NCBI GenBank assembly: GCA_963933975.1
Contig: CAWVWE010000009.1
Span: 12,449-76,448, forward strand
From: UBA10364 sp905182675
GTDB lineage: Bacteria > Bacteroidota > Bacteroidia > Flavobacteriales > Schleiferiaceae
Reading direction: 5' to 3'
Length of the DNA: 64,000 bases
Position 1 is the stretch's first letter. Every line of letters starts with the position of its first letter. Both the position numbers and the translations under genes were made by a program. The notes beneath the pieces were generated by a model. The model saw only the letters and a program-made list of their open reading frames with translations. It searched no databases and was not told the origin of the DNA. Positions 44,249 through 55,100 of this stretch are shown here, one piece after another.

Positions 44249-45277
44249 ATGAAAAAAATATTAATTCCCTTTTTTGCCGTTTTCCTCGCAGTATCCTGTG
44301 ATAATACTCTAGAAATCAATGCAGATTATGATGTTGAGAACGTCGTATATGGTCTGCTAGATAAAGATCAAGATACCCAATGGGTGAGGTTACACAGAAC
44401 TTATTTAGGTCAAGACGGATTACTCGCAGGCGCAACACACAGTGATAGTTTATATTTTGACACTGCTGCGATTTATTTAACTCAGTTAAATAATGCAGAT
44501 GAGGTGGTAAATACCTATGAATTTTATCGAAAAGATACCACACTGCTGGATCCGGGTACATTTACAACGGATAATTACAGATTATACTGGACCGATGCGC
44601 CTATAGACGCCTCTTACCGTTATCGAGTTAAGGGATTTATCCCAGGGAATAATAATTTTGAGTCAACGACGCCAGTTGTTGGATCGCTCAATATAACCAA
44701 GCCTAAAGGATTCCAGAAAATAACTTTTGGCATAAGTAATTCTGAGTTCAAATGGGATGCAGCGAGGAACGCTCGTTTGTATCAGGGCTATATACACTTT
44801 AATTATAAAGAAGCGTACAGATCTAACCCAAGAGACAGCTTGATCAAAACCTTGACGTATGCTCTGCCAGTAAGAACGGGAAGTAATTTAAACGGTAGCG
44901 GAACATTCACTTCGGAGGTGAGTTATCAAGCATATTTTCAGTTTTTAAGAAATAATATAGGCACGAGTACTGACTTGGTGCGTGTTTTTAAGTCTATCGA
45001 TGTGGAAGTATTTGCTGCTGCGGATGATTATGCGACTTATATTAACGTCTCTCAGCCTTCACAAGGTATTGTCCAAGAGAAACCGCTATTCACTAATGTA
45101 GATGGAGGAATTGGTTTGTTTTCTTCCCGTTCAAAGGGTGTTAAAGACAATGTAAAGCTTAGTTCCTCCTCAATGGATAGCTTATGGCGTGGCGTATTTA
45201 CCTGCGATATGGGTTGGTTGGATTTTCAAGGTATAGATACCTGTATCTGTGTGGACGGTGAAAAAGTTTGTTTCTAG
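44249..45277 (+). CDS. DUF4249-like lipoprotein
   Basis: 342 residues from the ATG at 44249. The signal and lipobox are 'FFAVFLAVSC' with Cys near residue 17. The mature protein is beta-rich and ends 'FTNVDGGIGLFSSRSKG', the typical closing region of DUF4249 lipoproteins, which often stand next to TonB-dependent receptors in Bacteroidetes. No receptor gene is nearby here. A Cys-rich tail ('CDMGWLDFQGIDTCICVDGEKVCF') is unusual for the family. The similarity is by eye and moderate. Confidence 0.65.
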   Translation: MKKILIPFFAVFLAVSCDNTLEINADYDVENVVYGLLDKDQDTQWVRLHRTYLGQDGLLAGATHSDSLYFDTAAIYLTQLNNADEVVNTYEFYRKDTTLLDPGTFTTDNYRLYWTDAPIDASYRYRVKGFIPGNNNFESTTPVVGSLNITKPKGFQKITFGISNSEFKWDAARNARLYQGYIHFNYKEAYRSNPRDSLIKTLTYALPVRTGSNLNGSGTFTSEVSYQAYFQFLRNNIGTSTDLVRVFKSIDVEVFAAADDYATYINVSQPSQGIVQEKPLFTNVDGGIGLFSSRSKGVKDNVKLSSSSMDSLWRGVFTCDMGWLDFQGIDTCICVDGEKVCF

Positions 45278-45327
45278 CGTCGTTTATTCGTAGGACAATC
45301 TGTCACTTATAGCATTTCAATTATGAT

Positions 45328-45376
45328 CATTTTGACATGAATTAAAGTGGTGTTCTGCCATTTTGAACATGAATTA
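45328..45376 (+). promoter_or_regulatory. Tandem direct repeat upstream of dnaK
   Basis: CATTTTGACATGAATTA (45328-45344) is repeated as CATTTTGAACATGAATTA (45359-45376), one inserted base apart, with starts 31 bases apart (about three helical turns). It lies 79 bases before the dnaK ATG. This looks like a pair of operator or activator sites for heat-shock control. No CIRCE element (GAGTGCTAA type) is present. Confidence 0.5.
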
Positions 45377-45454
45377 TTTATAATTCAGCTATGGCACAAC
45401 CCTTGATTGTAGGGTCTTGTAACAAACAATTGACAACCAAAATAATTAAAGAAA

Positions 45455-47353
45455 ATGGGTAAAATCATAGGTATTGACCTTGGAACCACCAACTCTTGTG
45501 TTTCTGTAATGGAAGGAAATGAGCCAGTGGTTATTCCGAACAGTGAAGGGAAGAGAACCACTCCGTCCATCGTTGCTTTTATAGAAGGTGGAGAGCGTAA
45601 AGTGGGGGATCCTGCAAAGCGTCAATCCATCACCAATCCAGAAAAGACGGTTTATTCTGTAAAGCGTTTCATGGGAGAGAAATTCTCTAACGTTAAAAAA
45701 GAAGCTAAAAGAGTTCCTTATAAAGTTGAAGCTGGCGATAATGACACACCACGTGTGAATATTGATGGCAGACTATACACGCCTCAGGAGATCAGTGCAA
45801 TCATTCTTCAAAAGATGAAGAAAACTGCAGAAGATTACTTAGGTACGGATGTAACGGAGGCAGTTATTACTGTTCCTGCATATTTTGATGATGCACAGCG
45901 TCAAGCAACAAAAGAAGCTGGGGAAATAGCAGGATTAAAAGTACGTCGTATCATTAATGAGCCTACTGCGGCAGCATTGGCTTATGGCCTTGATAAGAAA
46001 GGTATAGATCAAAAAATCGTAGTTTTTGACTGTGGTGGTGGTACTCATGATGTAAGTGTTTTAGAACTTGGTGATGGTGTATTTGAAGTAAAATCTACGG
46101 ATGGTGATACGCACTTAGGTGGTGACGATTTTGATCAGGTGATCATTGATTGGTTGGCAGAAGAGTTTATGGCAGAGGAGAGTATTGATCTTCGCGATGA
46201 CAACATGGCGCTTCAACGTTTGAAAGATGCGGCTGAAAAAGCCAAGATTGAGTTGTCTTCAACTACTGCTACTGAAATCAATCTTCCTTATATCACGGCA
46301 ACAGCATCAGGACCTAAGCACTTAGTGCGTCCATTATCAAGAGCTAAGTTTGAGCAGTTGGCTGCTGAGCTTATTGAGAGAACTATTGCCCCAGCACGTA
46401 ATGCACTTAAAAGTGCAGGTTACAGTACTTCAGAGATTGACGAAGTCATCTTGGTTGGAGGTACCACGCGTATTCCTGCTATTCAAAACGCGGTTCAAAC
46501 TTTCTTTGGAAAAGAGCCTTCGAAAGGAGTAAACCCTGATGAGGTAGTTGCAATTGGAGCATCCATTCAAGGTGGTGTACTTGCCGGTGATGTAAAGGAT
46601 GTACTTCTTCTGGATGTTACGCCTCTTTCATTGGGGATTGAAACTATGGGTGGTGTAATGACTAAATTGATAGAGTCAAACACGACTATACCTACTAAAA
46701 AGTCTGAAACGTTTTCTACTGCTGCGGATAATCAACCTTCAGTTGAGATCCATATTCTTCAAGGCGAACGTCCAATGGCCGGAGATAACAAGACTATCGG
46801 TAGATTTCATTTAGATGGTATTCCTCCAGCACAGCGAGGTGTTCCTCAAATTGAGGTCACTTTTGATATTGACTCTAACGGTATACTTAATGTTAGTGCT
46901 AAAGACAAGAATACTGGTAAGGAGCAGAATATCCGTATTGAAGCTTCTTCAGGTTTATCTCCAGAAGAGATTGACCGTATGAAACAAGAGGCTGAAGCTA
47001 ATGCTGACGCTGATAAGAAAGTGAAAGAGGATATTGACAAGCTCAATGCAGCTGACAGTATGATCTTCCAAGTAGAAAAGCAAATGAAGGATGTTGAAGG
47101 CAAATTGCCGGAAGATAAAAAAGGTCCTATTGATGCTGCTCTTTTGGAGCTTAAAGCGGCCCATGCTGCTAAAAACATCGCAGGTTGTGATGAAGCGCAG
47201 GAAAAACTAAATGCGGCCCTTCAAGCGGCCTCAGCGGATATCCAGGCAGCAATGCAGGGAGATCAAGGAGGCGATCAACCAGGGTCCGGTGCTGATGGAG
47301 AAGAAGCAGGTGCTGATGATGTAACTGATGTCGACTTTGAGGAAGTAAAGTAA
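45455..47353 (+). CDS. dnaK: Chaperone DnaK (Hsp70)
   Basis: ATP-driven protein-folding chaperone, 632 residues. It has the N-terminal 'IIGIDLGTTNSCVSVMEGNEPVVI', phosphate loop 'FDCGGGTHDVSVLELGDG' (His where E. coli has Phe, usual in Bacteroidetes), 'ILVGGTTRIPAIQ', the linker and substrate domain ('DVLLLDVTPLSLGIETMGGVMTKLI'), and the C-terminal lid ending 'DVTDVDFEEVK'. It is monocistronic here, without dnaJ or grpE beside it, and ends at a strong terminator. Confidence 0.98.
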   Translation: MGKIIGIDLGTTNSCVSVMEGNEPVVIPNSEGKRTTPSIVAFIEGGERKVGDPAKRQSITNPEKTVYSVKRFMGEKFSNVKKEAKRVPYKVEAGDNDTPRVNIDGRLYTPQEISAIILQKMKKTAEDYLGTDVTEAVITVPAYFDDAQRQATKEAGEIAGLKVRRIINEPTAAALAYGLDKKGIDQKIVVFDCGGGTHDVSVLELGDGVFEVKSTDGDTHLGGDDFDQVIIDWLAEEFMAEESIDLRDDNMALQRLKDAAEKAKIELSSTTATEINLPYITATASGPKHLVRPLSRAKFEQLAAELIERTIAPARNALKSAGYSTSEIDEVILVGGTTRIPAIQNAVQTFFGKEPSKGVNPDEVVAIGASIQGGVLAGDVKDVLLLDVTPLSLGIETMGGVMTKLIESNTTIPTKKSETFSTAADNQPSVEIHILQGERPMAGDNKTIGRFHLDGIPPAQRGVPQIEVTFDIDSNGILNVSAKDKNTGKEQNIRIEASSGLSPEEIDRMKQEAEANADADKKVKEDIDKLNAADSMIFQVEKQMKDVEGKLPEDKKGPIDAALLELKAAHAAKNIAGCDEAQEKLNAALQAASADIQAAMQGDQGGDQPGSGADGEEAGADDVTDVDFEEVK

Positions 47354-47377
47354 GTCCTGAAACTAATTTATAAGATA

Positions 47378-47413
47378 GAGCCCTCGCACTCAAAGTGCGG
47401 GGGCTTTTTTTTA
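47378..47413 (+). terminator. Terminator of dnaK
   Basis: A 10-bp GC-rich stem (GCCCTCGCAC at 47380-47389 with GTGCGGGGGC at 47395-47404, loop TCAAA) is followed by a T run. Confidence 0.9.
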
Positions 47414-47448
47414 TCTTCGAACTCCACCATTAAAAACTCAACAATTTT

Positions 47449-49113
47449 ATGGATTTAGTTCGCCTCAATGATTTTTTAGCAACTATAGATGGATACATTG
47501 GCGGCTCTAGCTGGTTTGTATTTGTTTTATTAGGCTCCGGAGTTTTTTTTACGATTTATTTAAAATTCCCTCAAATAAGATATTTTTCACATGCAATAGC
47601 TGTTGTTAAAGGTAAGTTCGATCGTAAAGGAGCAAAGGGTGATACTTCACATTTTCAATCCTTAACGACAGCTTTGTCAGGCACTGTTGGTACCGGGAAT
47701 ATAGCTGGAGTTGCTTTCGCTATTCATCTAGGTGGACCAGCTGCTTTATTTTGGATGCTCGTTACTGCGGCTCTTGGAATGACTACAAAATTTGTTGAGG
47801 TAACACTTTCTCACAAATACAGAGAATTCGCTGCAGACGGAACAGTTTCTGGCGGGCCCATGTATTACATGAAGAATAAACTTGGGATGAAATGGATGGC
47901 AGGGCTCTTCGCAGTTGCTGCAATTATAAGTTCTTTTGGAACTGGTAACATGCCTCAAGTAAATTCAATTGCGAGCTCTCTGAAGGCAACCTTTGGTATT
48001 GAAGAGATCGTAACGGGTGCTGTGCTATCTGTTTTACTCGGTTTAATAATTCTCGGCGGAATCAAGCGCATAGCTGCTGTAACTGAGAAATTAGTGCCTA
48101 TGATGGCGGTGATTTATGTGGTTGGAGCTCTTTCTGTGATCGTCATGAATTATGAGAATATAATACCCTCATTTATCAGCATTTTTGCAGATGTGTTTAG
48201 CGGATCGGCTGCTTCTGGAGGCTTCTTAGGTGCCACCATAGCCTATGCATTTAATAGAGGTGTTAATCGTGGATTGTTCTCTAACGAGGCAGGACAAGGT
48301 TCTGCGCCCATTGCACATGCAGCGGCTAAGGCAGAACATCCTGTGAGTGAAGGAATGGTTGCGATTTTGGAGCCGTTTATTGATACTATCGTGATCTGTT
48401 CTATCACAGGATTAACCTTGTTAAGTTCAGGTGTCTGGAACGAGAAACATGTCAATGACTTCAGCTTTTCAGATATGGTATTGGTAGAAGGCGAGTTAAA
48501 CGAGGAAACAGATGCAAGCGTACTTTTTGATTATTTCAACTCTAAAGGAGACATTAATGAATTTTCTGGTGACGTCATGGTAACTAATGGGAAACCATCT
48601 GGTATTACAGTGTTACATGCTCGATCTATTGCGGAGGAGGTAACCATTTCAAATGGAGGAACACTTTTTACTGGAGTTTTAACTGTTGATAATGGCAGAC
48701 TGGAAAACCCTTCTGGTTATTCTTTCCGTGGGAAATCATTGGTTCACAGTGCACCATTGACGGCCATCGCGTTTAACAAGGGCTTGTTCGGGAATTACGG
48801 TCAGTATATCGTAGCTATTGGTTTATTATTATTTGCCTTTTCCACGGCTATTTCGTGGAGCTACTATGGCGGGCGAAGTGTAACCTATTTGTTTGGTGTT
48901 GAATATGTTAAATACTATAGAATACTGTATGTTATCGGTTTCTTTTTAGCCGCTATTATTGATACTACGATCATATGGACTTTCGCTGGAATAGCTATAG
49001 CTCTGATGACCATTCCAAACCTTATTGGGATCTTCTTGTTAAGAAAAGACATGAAAAAAAGTATAGCGGAATACAAGATACATCTCGATAAAAACTTCAA
49101 AACGCGGATTTAA
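47449..49113 (+). CDS. Alanine/glycine:cation symporter (AGCS family) with extra domain
   Basis: 554 residues. Sodium-coupled amino acid permease with about ten helices. Family motifs: 'SLTTALSGTVGTGNIAGVAFAIHLGGPAALFWM', 'GGPMYYMKNKLG', 'NRGVNRGLFSNEAGQGSAPIAHAAAK' and 'FAFSTAISWSYYGGRSVTYLFG'. Between 'LLSSGVWNEKH' (about residue 330) and 'SAPLTAIAFNKGLFGNYGQY' (about 445) lies a hydrophilic, beta-rich insert of about 100 residues that standard 450-residue AGCS proteins lack. A near-match -7 box (TATCTTCG) lies about 30 bases upstream. Confidence 0.92.
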   Translation: MDLVRLNDFLATIDGYIGGSSWFVFVLLGSGVFFTIYLKFPQIRYFSHAIAVVKGKFDRKGAKGDTSHFQSLTTALSGTVGTGNIAGVAFAIHLGGPAALFWMLVTAALGMTTKFVEVTLSHKYREFAADGTVSGGPMYYMKNKLGMKWMAGLFAVAAIISSFGTGNMPQVNSIASSLKATFGIEEIVTGAVLSVLLGLIILGGIKRIAAVTEKLVPMMAVIYVVGALSVIVMNYENIIPSFISIFADVFSGSAASGGFLGATIAYAFNRGVNRGLFSNEAGQGSAPIAHAAAKAEHPVSEGMVAILEPFIDTIVICSITGLTLLSSGVWNEKHVNDFSFSDMVLVEGELNEETDASVLFDYFNSKGDINEFSGDVMVTNGKPSGITVLHARSIAEEVTISNGGTLFTGVLTVDNGRLENPSGYSFRGKSLVHSAPLTAIAFNKGLFGNYGQYIVAIGLLLFAFSTAISWSYYGGRSVTYLFGVEYVKYYRILYVIGFFLAAIIDTTIIWTFAGIAIALMTIPNLIGIFLLRKDMKKSIAEYKIHLDKNFKTRI

Positions 49114-49198
49114 TTGATTCAACGCTTTTAAACCTTTAGTGTACGTGTTGTTCTAAGCTTATAGTTTTATTAAATTAGTTCTGACTTAAATAGTTTCC

Positions 49199-52100
49199 AT
49201 GAAAAACTTAATACTAGCGGCATTCTTTTTACTTGCTACGTTCACCTCTTTCGCTCAGGTTACCAGTGACACCGCCACCTTTACAAGAGGTGCTTATGGT
49301 GTTCAATCTGTTTTTCCCGTGAACATAAGCTCCCAATCTTCGTGTGCTGATACCTTAGGAGTTGCCATACCATCAGGTCATTGGATTTCATCCATTGAAT
49401 TGTCTTACCAGGTTGAGACAACCGGTGGTGGTTTTGGCGGTACAGCACCTAATGACGTTGGAACCTACGTAGAGCTTCAGAGTGAGTCATCCAAAGAGGC
49501 TGCTCTTACTTATGGTACCTCTGGTACAAACGGTACGACTGAAACATTGACAAGAACAATCACTGATTTTAACGGTGCAGTAACAGATACCTTTCTTGTC
49601 TTTAAGGTTCACCCATTACGCCAGGGCTTTACTGTTTGTGATACAAATTCAGCAAAGTTTACGGACAGTACATTAACAATTATTGTTAACCATTATCCAG
49701 CTCCTACATGTTTCCAGCCTACAAATCTATCTGTAGATTGGACGATGAGCAATCAAGCTGAATTAGCCTGGACTTCTGGCGGTGCAACGTCTTGGGAAAT
49801 TGAATATGGTGCGCCCGGTTTTACGATAGGTAGTGGTACTAGAGTTAGTGTGTTTACAAATCCATTTATAGTATCAGGTTTGACGGCATCAACTTCTTAT
49901 GAGTTTTTTGTTCGTGACTCTTGCGCAGTGGGATCAACGAGTCTTTGGTCAATCGCTGTAGAGGATTCTACGCTTTGTGCTCCGGTTAGTTGTTCAACGT
50001 CTTACTGTGAAGAGTTTGATAATACAACGGATTGGGTTCCTGGTACCGGCTTTGATAATGATGGATCAACCATAGCCTCTTGTTGGCAACGTAATCCAAC
50101 GAGTCCTAACGGTGGTCAAGGCTATGCCTTTGGTGTTGGAACGGATTCTACTGGAACGCCCGGTACAGGCCCTTCTTCTGATCGCAGTGGTACTGGCCAA
50201 TACATATATGCTGAAGCATCAGGGGCTTCTAATCAGAGTGTAGCGACGATAACCTCACCTCTTTTGGATCTGACTGCGTTCTCATTGCCAGAACTCAATT
50301 TCTACTACCACATGCGTGGCGCTCAAATTAATGAACTCAAAACGGAGGTTTGGTCCAAAACATTAGGTTGGGTAGTTATGGGGAGTATTAATGGTCCCCA
50401 ACAATCGGCTTTATCTGACACATTTCTACTGAAAACATATACGCTAAGTCAGTTTGCAAATGATACTGTTTTAGTTAGATTTTCGGCCTCTAGAGGATTT
50501 GGAAATGCCAATCAAGCAGATATTGCGATAGATAACTTTGCATTTAAGGAAGCTCCAACTTGTCCAGATCCGTCTCAACTCTCGGTAGTGGGTAGAACGT
50601 TAACGACTGTAACATTGGGTTGGACTGCTGTAAATGCGACAACCTGGGATATTCAGTATGGAACACCTACTGCAGCTCTAGGTGCTACGGCGAATACGAC
50701 AACCAGCGTAACCTCTAACCCTGGAACTATTTCAGGTTTAACCTCAGGAACAACGTATCAGTTTTGGTTAAGAGAAGTTTGTGGCCCATCGGATAAGTCG
50801 GGATGGATAGGACCTATTTTAGGAACGACTCATTGTACTGCGGTTTCCGCACCTTGGTCAGAAGATTTTGATTCTACAGTCTGGACTCCAGGCTCTGGTA
50901 CATATAACGCTGGGGATGAACTCGCCGCTTGTTGGGTACGCTCACCTGAAGCTGATACCCTTCCATCTTCTGCCTTTTCATGGGGCATAGGCTCTGGTGG
51001 TACACCGAGTAATCAAACGGGACCAAATTCTGATTTTAGTGGTACAGGAAACTATGCTTTTACGGAAGCGTCCAAGGGAGCTCCTAACCAGGAAGCATTT
51101 ATAGAGTCACCATTGCTTGATCTTAGCTTACTATTAAAGCCACAGGTGACTTTTTATTACCACATGCGTGGGTTTTACATCAATACATTGAAACTACAGG
51201 TTTGGGTAGATTCAACACAAACATGGGATACCTATTTTACCCAGCAGGGTAATCAAGGAAATAATTGGGTTTTCAAAGAGGTTGATCTATCCGGTTTCGC
51301 TGGAGACACTATTGCACTCAGGTGGTCTGGGACAAAAGGAAATGGTGCGCAAGGAGATATTGCTATAGATGAAATTGTTGTAGAAGACCAGCCTTTATGT
51401 CCTGATCCCTCAGCATTTGCAATGACAGATGTTACTTCTTCTACGGCCACATTTACGTGGACTACGGGTGGTTCAGCCACATGGAACTTAGTGGTAGGAA
51501 CAGCAGGATTCACACCGAATGCAACAGGTTCTACTAACCTTACGGCTACTACTGGTGTTGCAACAGGATTACTTTCAGGAACCAGCTATGACGCATATGT
51601 GCGCGATACATGTGGCGCTTTGGGCGCCTCTTTATGGATTGGTCCAATTACATTTAACACACTTTGTGACCCATATACGGCACCTTATACAGAGGATTTC
51701 GATAGTACAGTCTGGGTCGAAGGAGGAAACTTTAACGCTGGTCTCATAGACGACTGTTGGCAAAGAGGGGATACCACGGAGTATTTCTTTAAAGCAGGTC
51801 AAGGAGCTACTCCAAGTAATAATACGGGGCCTTCTGGAGATCATACTTCCGGGACAGCAGGATACATTCATACTGAGGCCAATACTGGTTTCGGAGGGAG
51901 TACAGTGTTCGATAATAGCATTACCTCACCATTGATTGATGTTAGTCCATTAACTACTCCAGAACTTTCTTTCTGGTATCATATGTATGGATCACTCATC
52001 AATAAGCTTGTGATTCAAGGTCGTTCTTCTGGCGGAAGTTGGACTACGTTGTCCACCATTACTGGTCAGCAGCAATCGGCAACAACAGATGCATGGAAAG

Positions 52101-55100
52101 AAGCGGTAATTGATCTGGCTACTTATGCAGGTGATACTCTTCAAGTTCGCTGGGTAGCTTACAGGTATCAAGGCGGTCAAAACCGAGTAGATATAAGTAT
52201 AGATGATGTAGATATTCATGAAAAACCTAACTGTCCTAAACCAACACTTTTTTCAGCATCTAATACCACAAGTACCGGTGTTGATTTAAGCTGGACAACT
52301 GGAGGTGCTTCTTCATGGCAAATAGAATATGGAACTCCGGGACATGCTGTAGGTTCGGGAACCTTTGTGGGTACGACAGTTAATCCCTATTCATTAACCG
52401 GTCTTCAGGCCAATACTACCTATGATATTTATGTACGCGACTCCTGCGCCGTTGGTGATGTTAGTCCATGGGTTGGACCGTTAACCTTGACCACGTTATG
52501 TGGTATGGTTACAGCGCCGTGGATTGAGGATTTTGAAGGATTGGGTTTTGATGCCACATCGGGAGATATCGACCAGTGTTATACCACGAGTTCAAGCACG
52601 ACTTACTTTTGGCAAACAGGTCAAGGGGCCACACCAACAGCGAACACAGGTCCAAGTGCCGACCATACTTCAGGTACTGGTAAATACGGATATATCGAGT
52701 CTAATTTTGGATTTGGAGGTGATAGCGACGCGGAAATGATTTCTGCTGAAATTGATTTAGATACTTTGAGTACTCCTGAACTTAGATTCTGGTGGCATGC
52801 TGCTGGAAGTAACCTAGATGAAATGGAGATTGATGTCTACAGCGGAGGTTCGTGGTCGACAGAACTGACAATTAATACGACAAACTTTACCTTCCAATCT
52901 TCACCTACAGATCCTTGGGAAGAAGCGGTAGTAGATTTAGCATCCTATGTTGGTGATACTATTAAAATTCGCTTTACGGGTTACAGAACATCCACTTTTG
53001 GATTCGCGGCTGTTCGTGCTGATTGGGGTATTGATGATATCAAAGTAGACAATGCACCCACTTGTTTGAAACCAACGTTATTGTCAAGTACCGCTAATAC
53101 CACTACTAGTGTAACTATAGGGTGGACCACAGGAGGTGCATCAAATTGGCAAGTGGAATATGGTCCTGTAGGATTTACTGCTGGCTCTGGAACGATAGTT
53201 TCGACCAGTACTAATCCTTATACCATTACAGGGTTGACACCATCTACTTATTACGACTTCTGGGTTCGCGACTCTTGTAGTGCAACTGATCTTAGTGACT
53301 GGGCAGGTCCATTGTCGGCTGCAACCGCCTGTGGAATTGTCGTTGCACCCTATTTTGAAAACTTTGATATAGGCTTTGATGCAGGAATAGATATAGGCGG
53401 ACAGAATGGTGGACACAATATTGGAGCGACAATAAGCCCATGTTGGAGCCGTACTGATACTGATACGAATTATCGATGGGGTGGAAGAAGCGGAACTACT
53501 GCGACTGGTAATACTGGTCCAACCGGAGATAATACGTCGGGCTTAGGAAACTATGTATACACTGAAGCTAGCTTTTCAACAGGTGCACCTAGCGCTACGT
53601 TAACATCGCCTAGTATCAATTTAACTGCGTTAACGGACCCAGAAATGCATTTCTTCTATCATATCTGGGCGAACACGGGATCTCAAGGTACGCTAGTATG
53701 GAGCATTAGAGATGTTGCTGCAGGTACATGGGTGGTATTAGATTCTATATCCGGTGACCAAGGAAATCTATGGATTGAGGTTGTGGAAGATTTAAGCGCT
53801 TATGTAAATAAGACGGTGGAAATCAAGTTTACGACCACAAAGTCCAGCGGTACTACTCCGCAACAAGGAGATATTGCCTTAGATGATTTAAGCATTATAG
53901 AAGCACCAACTTGTATTGATCCCACGGCAGTTGTTGCAGTGGCTTCATCAACAACATCTGCAGATGTAAGTTGGACTGCTGGTGGGGCAACGGCATGGCA
54001 AATAGAATATGGTGCCACAGGTTTTACTCCCGGTTCTGGTACTGTTGTTAATGCGTTGACTAATCCTTATACCGTTAATGGACTGACCTCCGGTGCGACT
54101 TACGACTTCTATGTTCGTGATTCATGTGGTGTAGGTGATGTTAGTGCCTGGGTAGGTCCATCTTCAGCTACATTATTTAGTTGTGTTGGTGGCTGTGCTT
54201 ATACTTTGGAACTTACAGATGATTATGGTGATGGATGGACAGCAAACAATCAAAATACGACGTTCCATCAATTGGCTATAACAGCCGGTACGGTGACCAC
54301 GAACTTTACGATGAGCTCCACTTCTGGTGCTGCGGGTTCTTCCGAGACCTTTACGTTTAATGTTTGTGATGGAGATACCTTGTATCTTGACTTTTTAGAC
54401 AACGGTAATTGGGATGATGAATGTGGTTTCATCCTCAAGGATCCTAACGGAGTGGTTGTTGCGGGAAATACCGCAGCAATGACTGCTGGTATTCAATACC
54501 AGGGATCTGCGAATTGTAGCTCACCATGTCCTGCTCCAGTTCCCGTATTTACTTATACAGATACATTCCTGAGTGTTGATTTCGATGCAACGACTTCTAC
54601 AGGTGCAACATTGACATATGCTTGGGACTTTGGTGACGGTAATAATGGCGCAGGTGATTTGCCAACGCATGTTTATAGCACTGGAGGCACTTATATAGTG
54701 GAACTTACAGCAACTGATTCTTGTGGTCAGAGTGTTGCATTCTCAGATACCTTAACGATATGTGATGAGTTGGTACCTATCGTGACCTATACTCAAAGCA
54801 CCTTTAACATCACTTTTGATGCATCAGGAACTGCGGGAGCAACAGACGCAACATGGGATTTCGGTGATGGAAATACAGGGACAGGATTAAATCCTACTCA
54901 CACCTATAGTGGTTCAGGTAATTTCGCAGTTGATGTTACTATTACGAACGCTTGTGGAGCTACTGCAGATACCACTATTTACGTCACTATGTGTGTTCAG
55001 CCAAACGCAACATTTAGTGCAAAGATACTGAGTGCCGGTGGTGGTGGAATGATTGTTCAGTTCGATGGAACTAATTCTACAGGAGGTAATAGCTTTGCTT

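Noticed and set aside
45399..45415. CIRCE-like operator before dnaK
   Set aside because: Only a 5-bp ACCCT/AGGGT stem is present; the CIRCE consensus is absent.
45455..47353. His in the DnaK phosphate loop (GGGTHDVS) as a possible loss of function
   Set aside because: This change is common in Bacteroidetes DnaK and the remaining catalytic motifs are intact.
47169..47393. Minus-strand frame antisense to the dnaK end
   Set aside because: A low-complexity shadow frame without start signals or family similarity.
49709..54180. Regular repeats considered as CRISPR or satellite DNA
   Set aside because: The repeats are long (about 840 bases), in frame and coding; they are protein domains.
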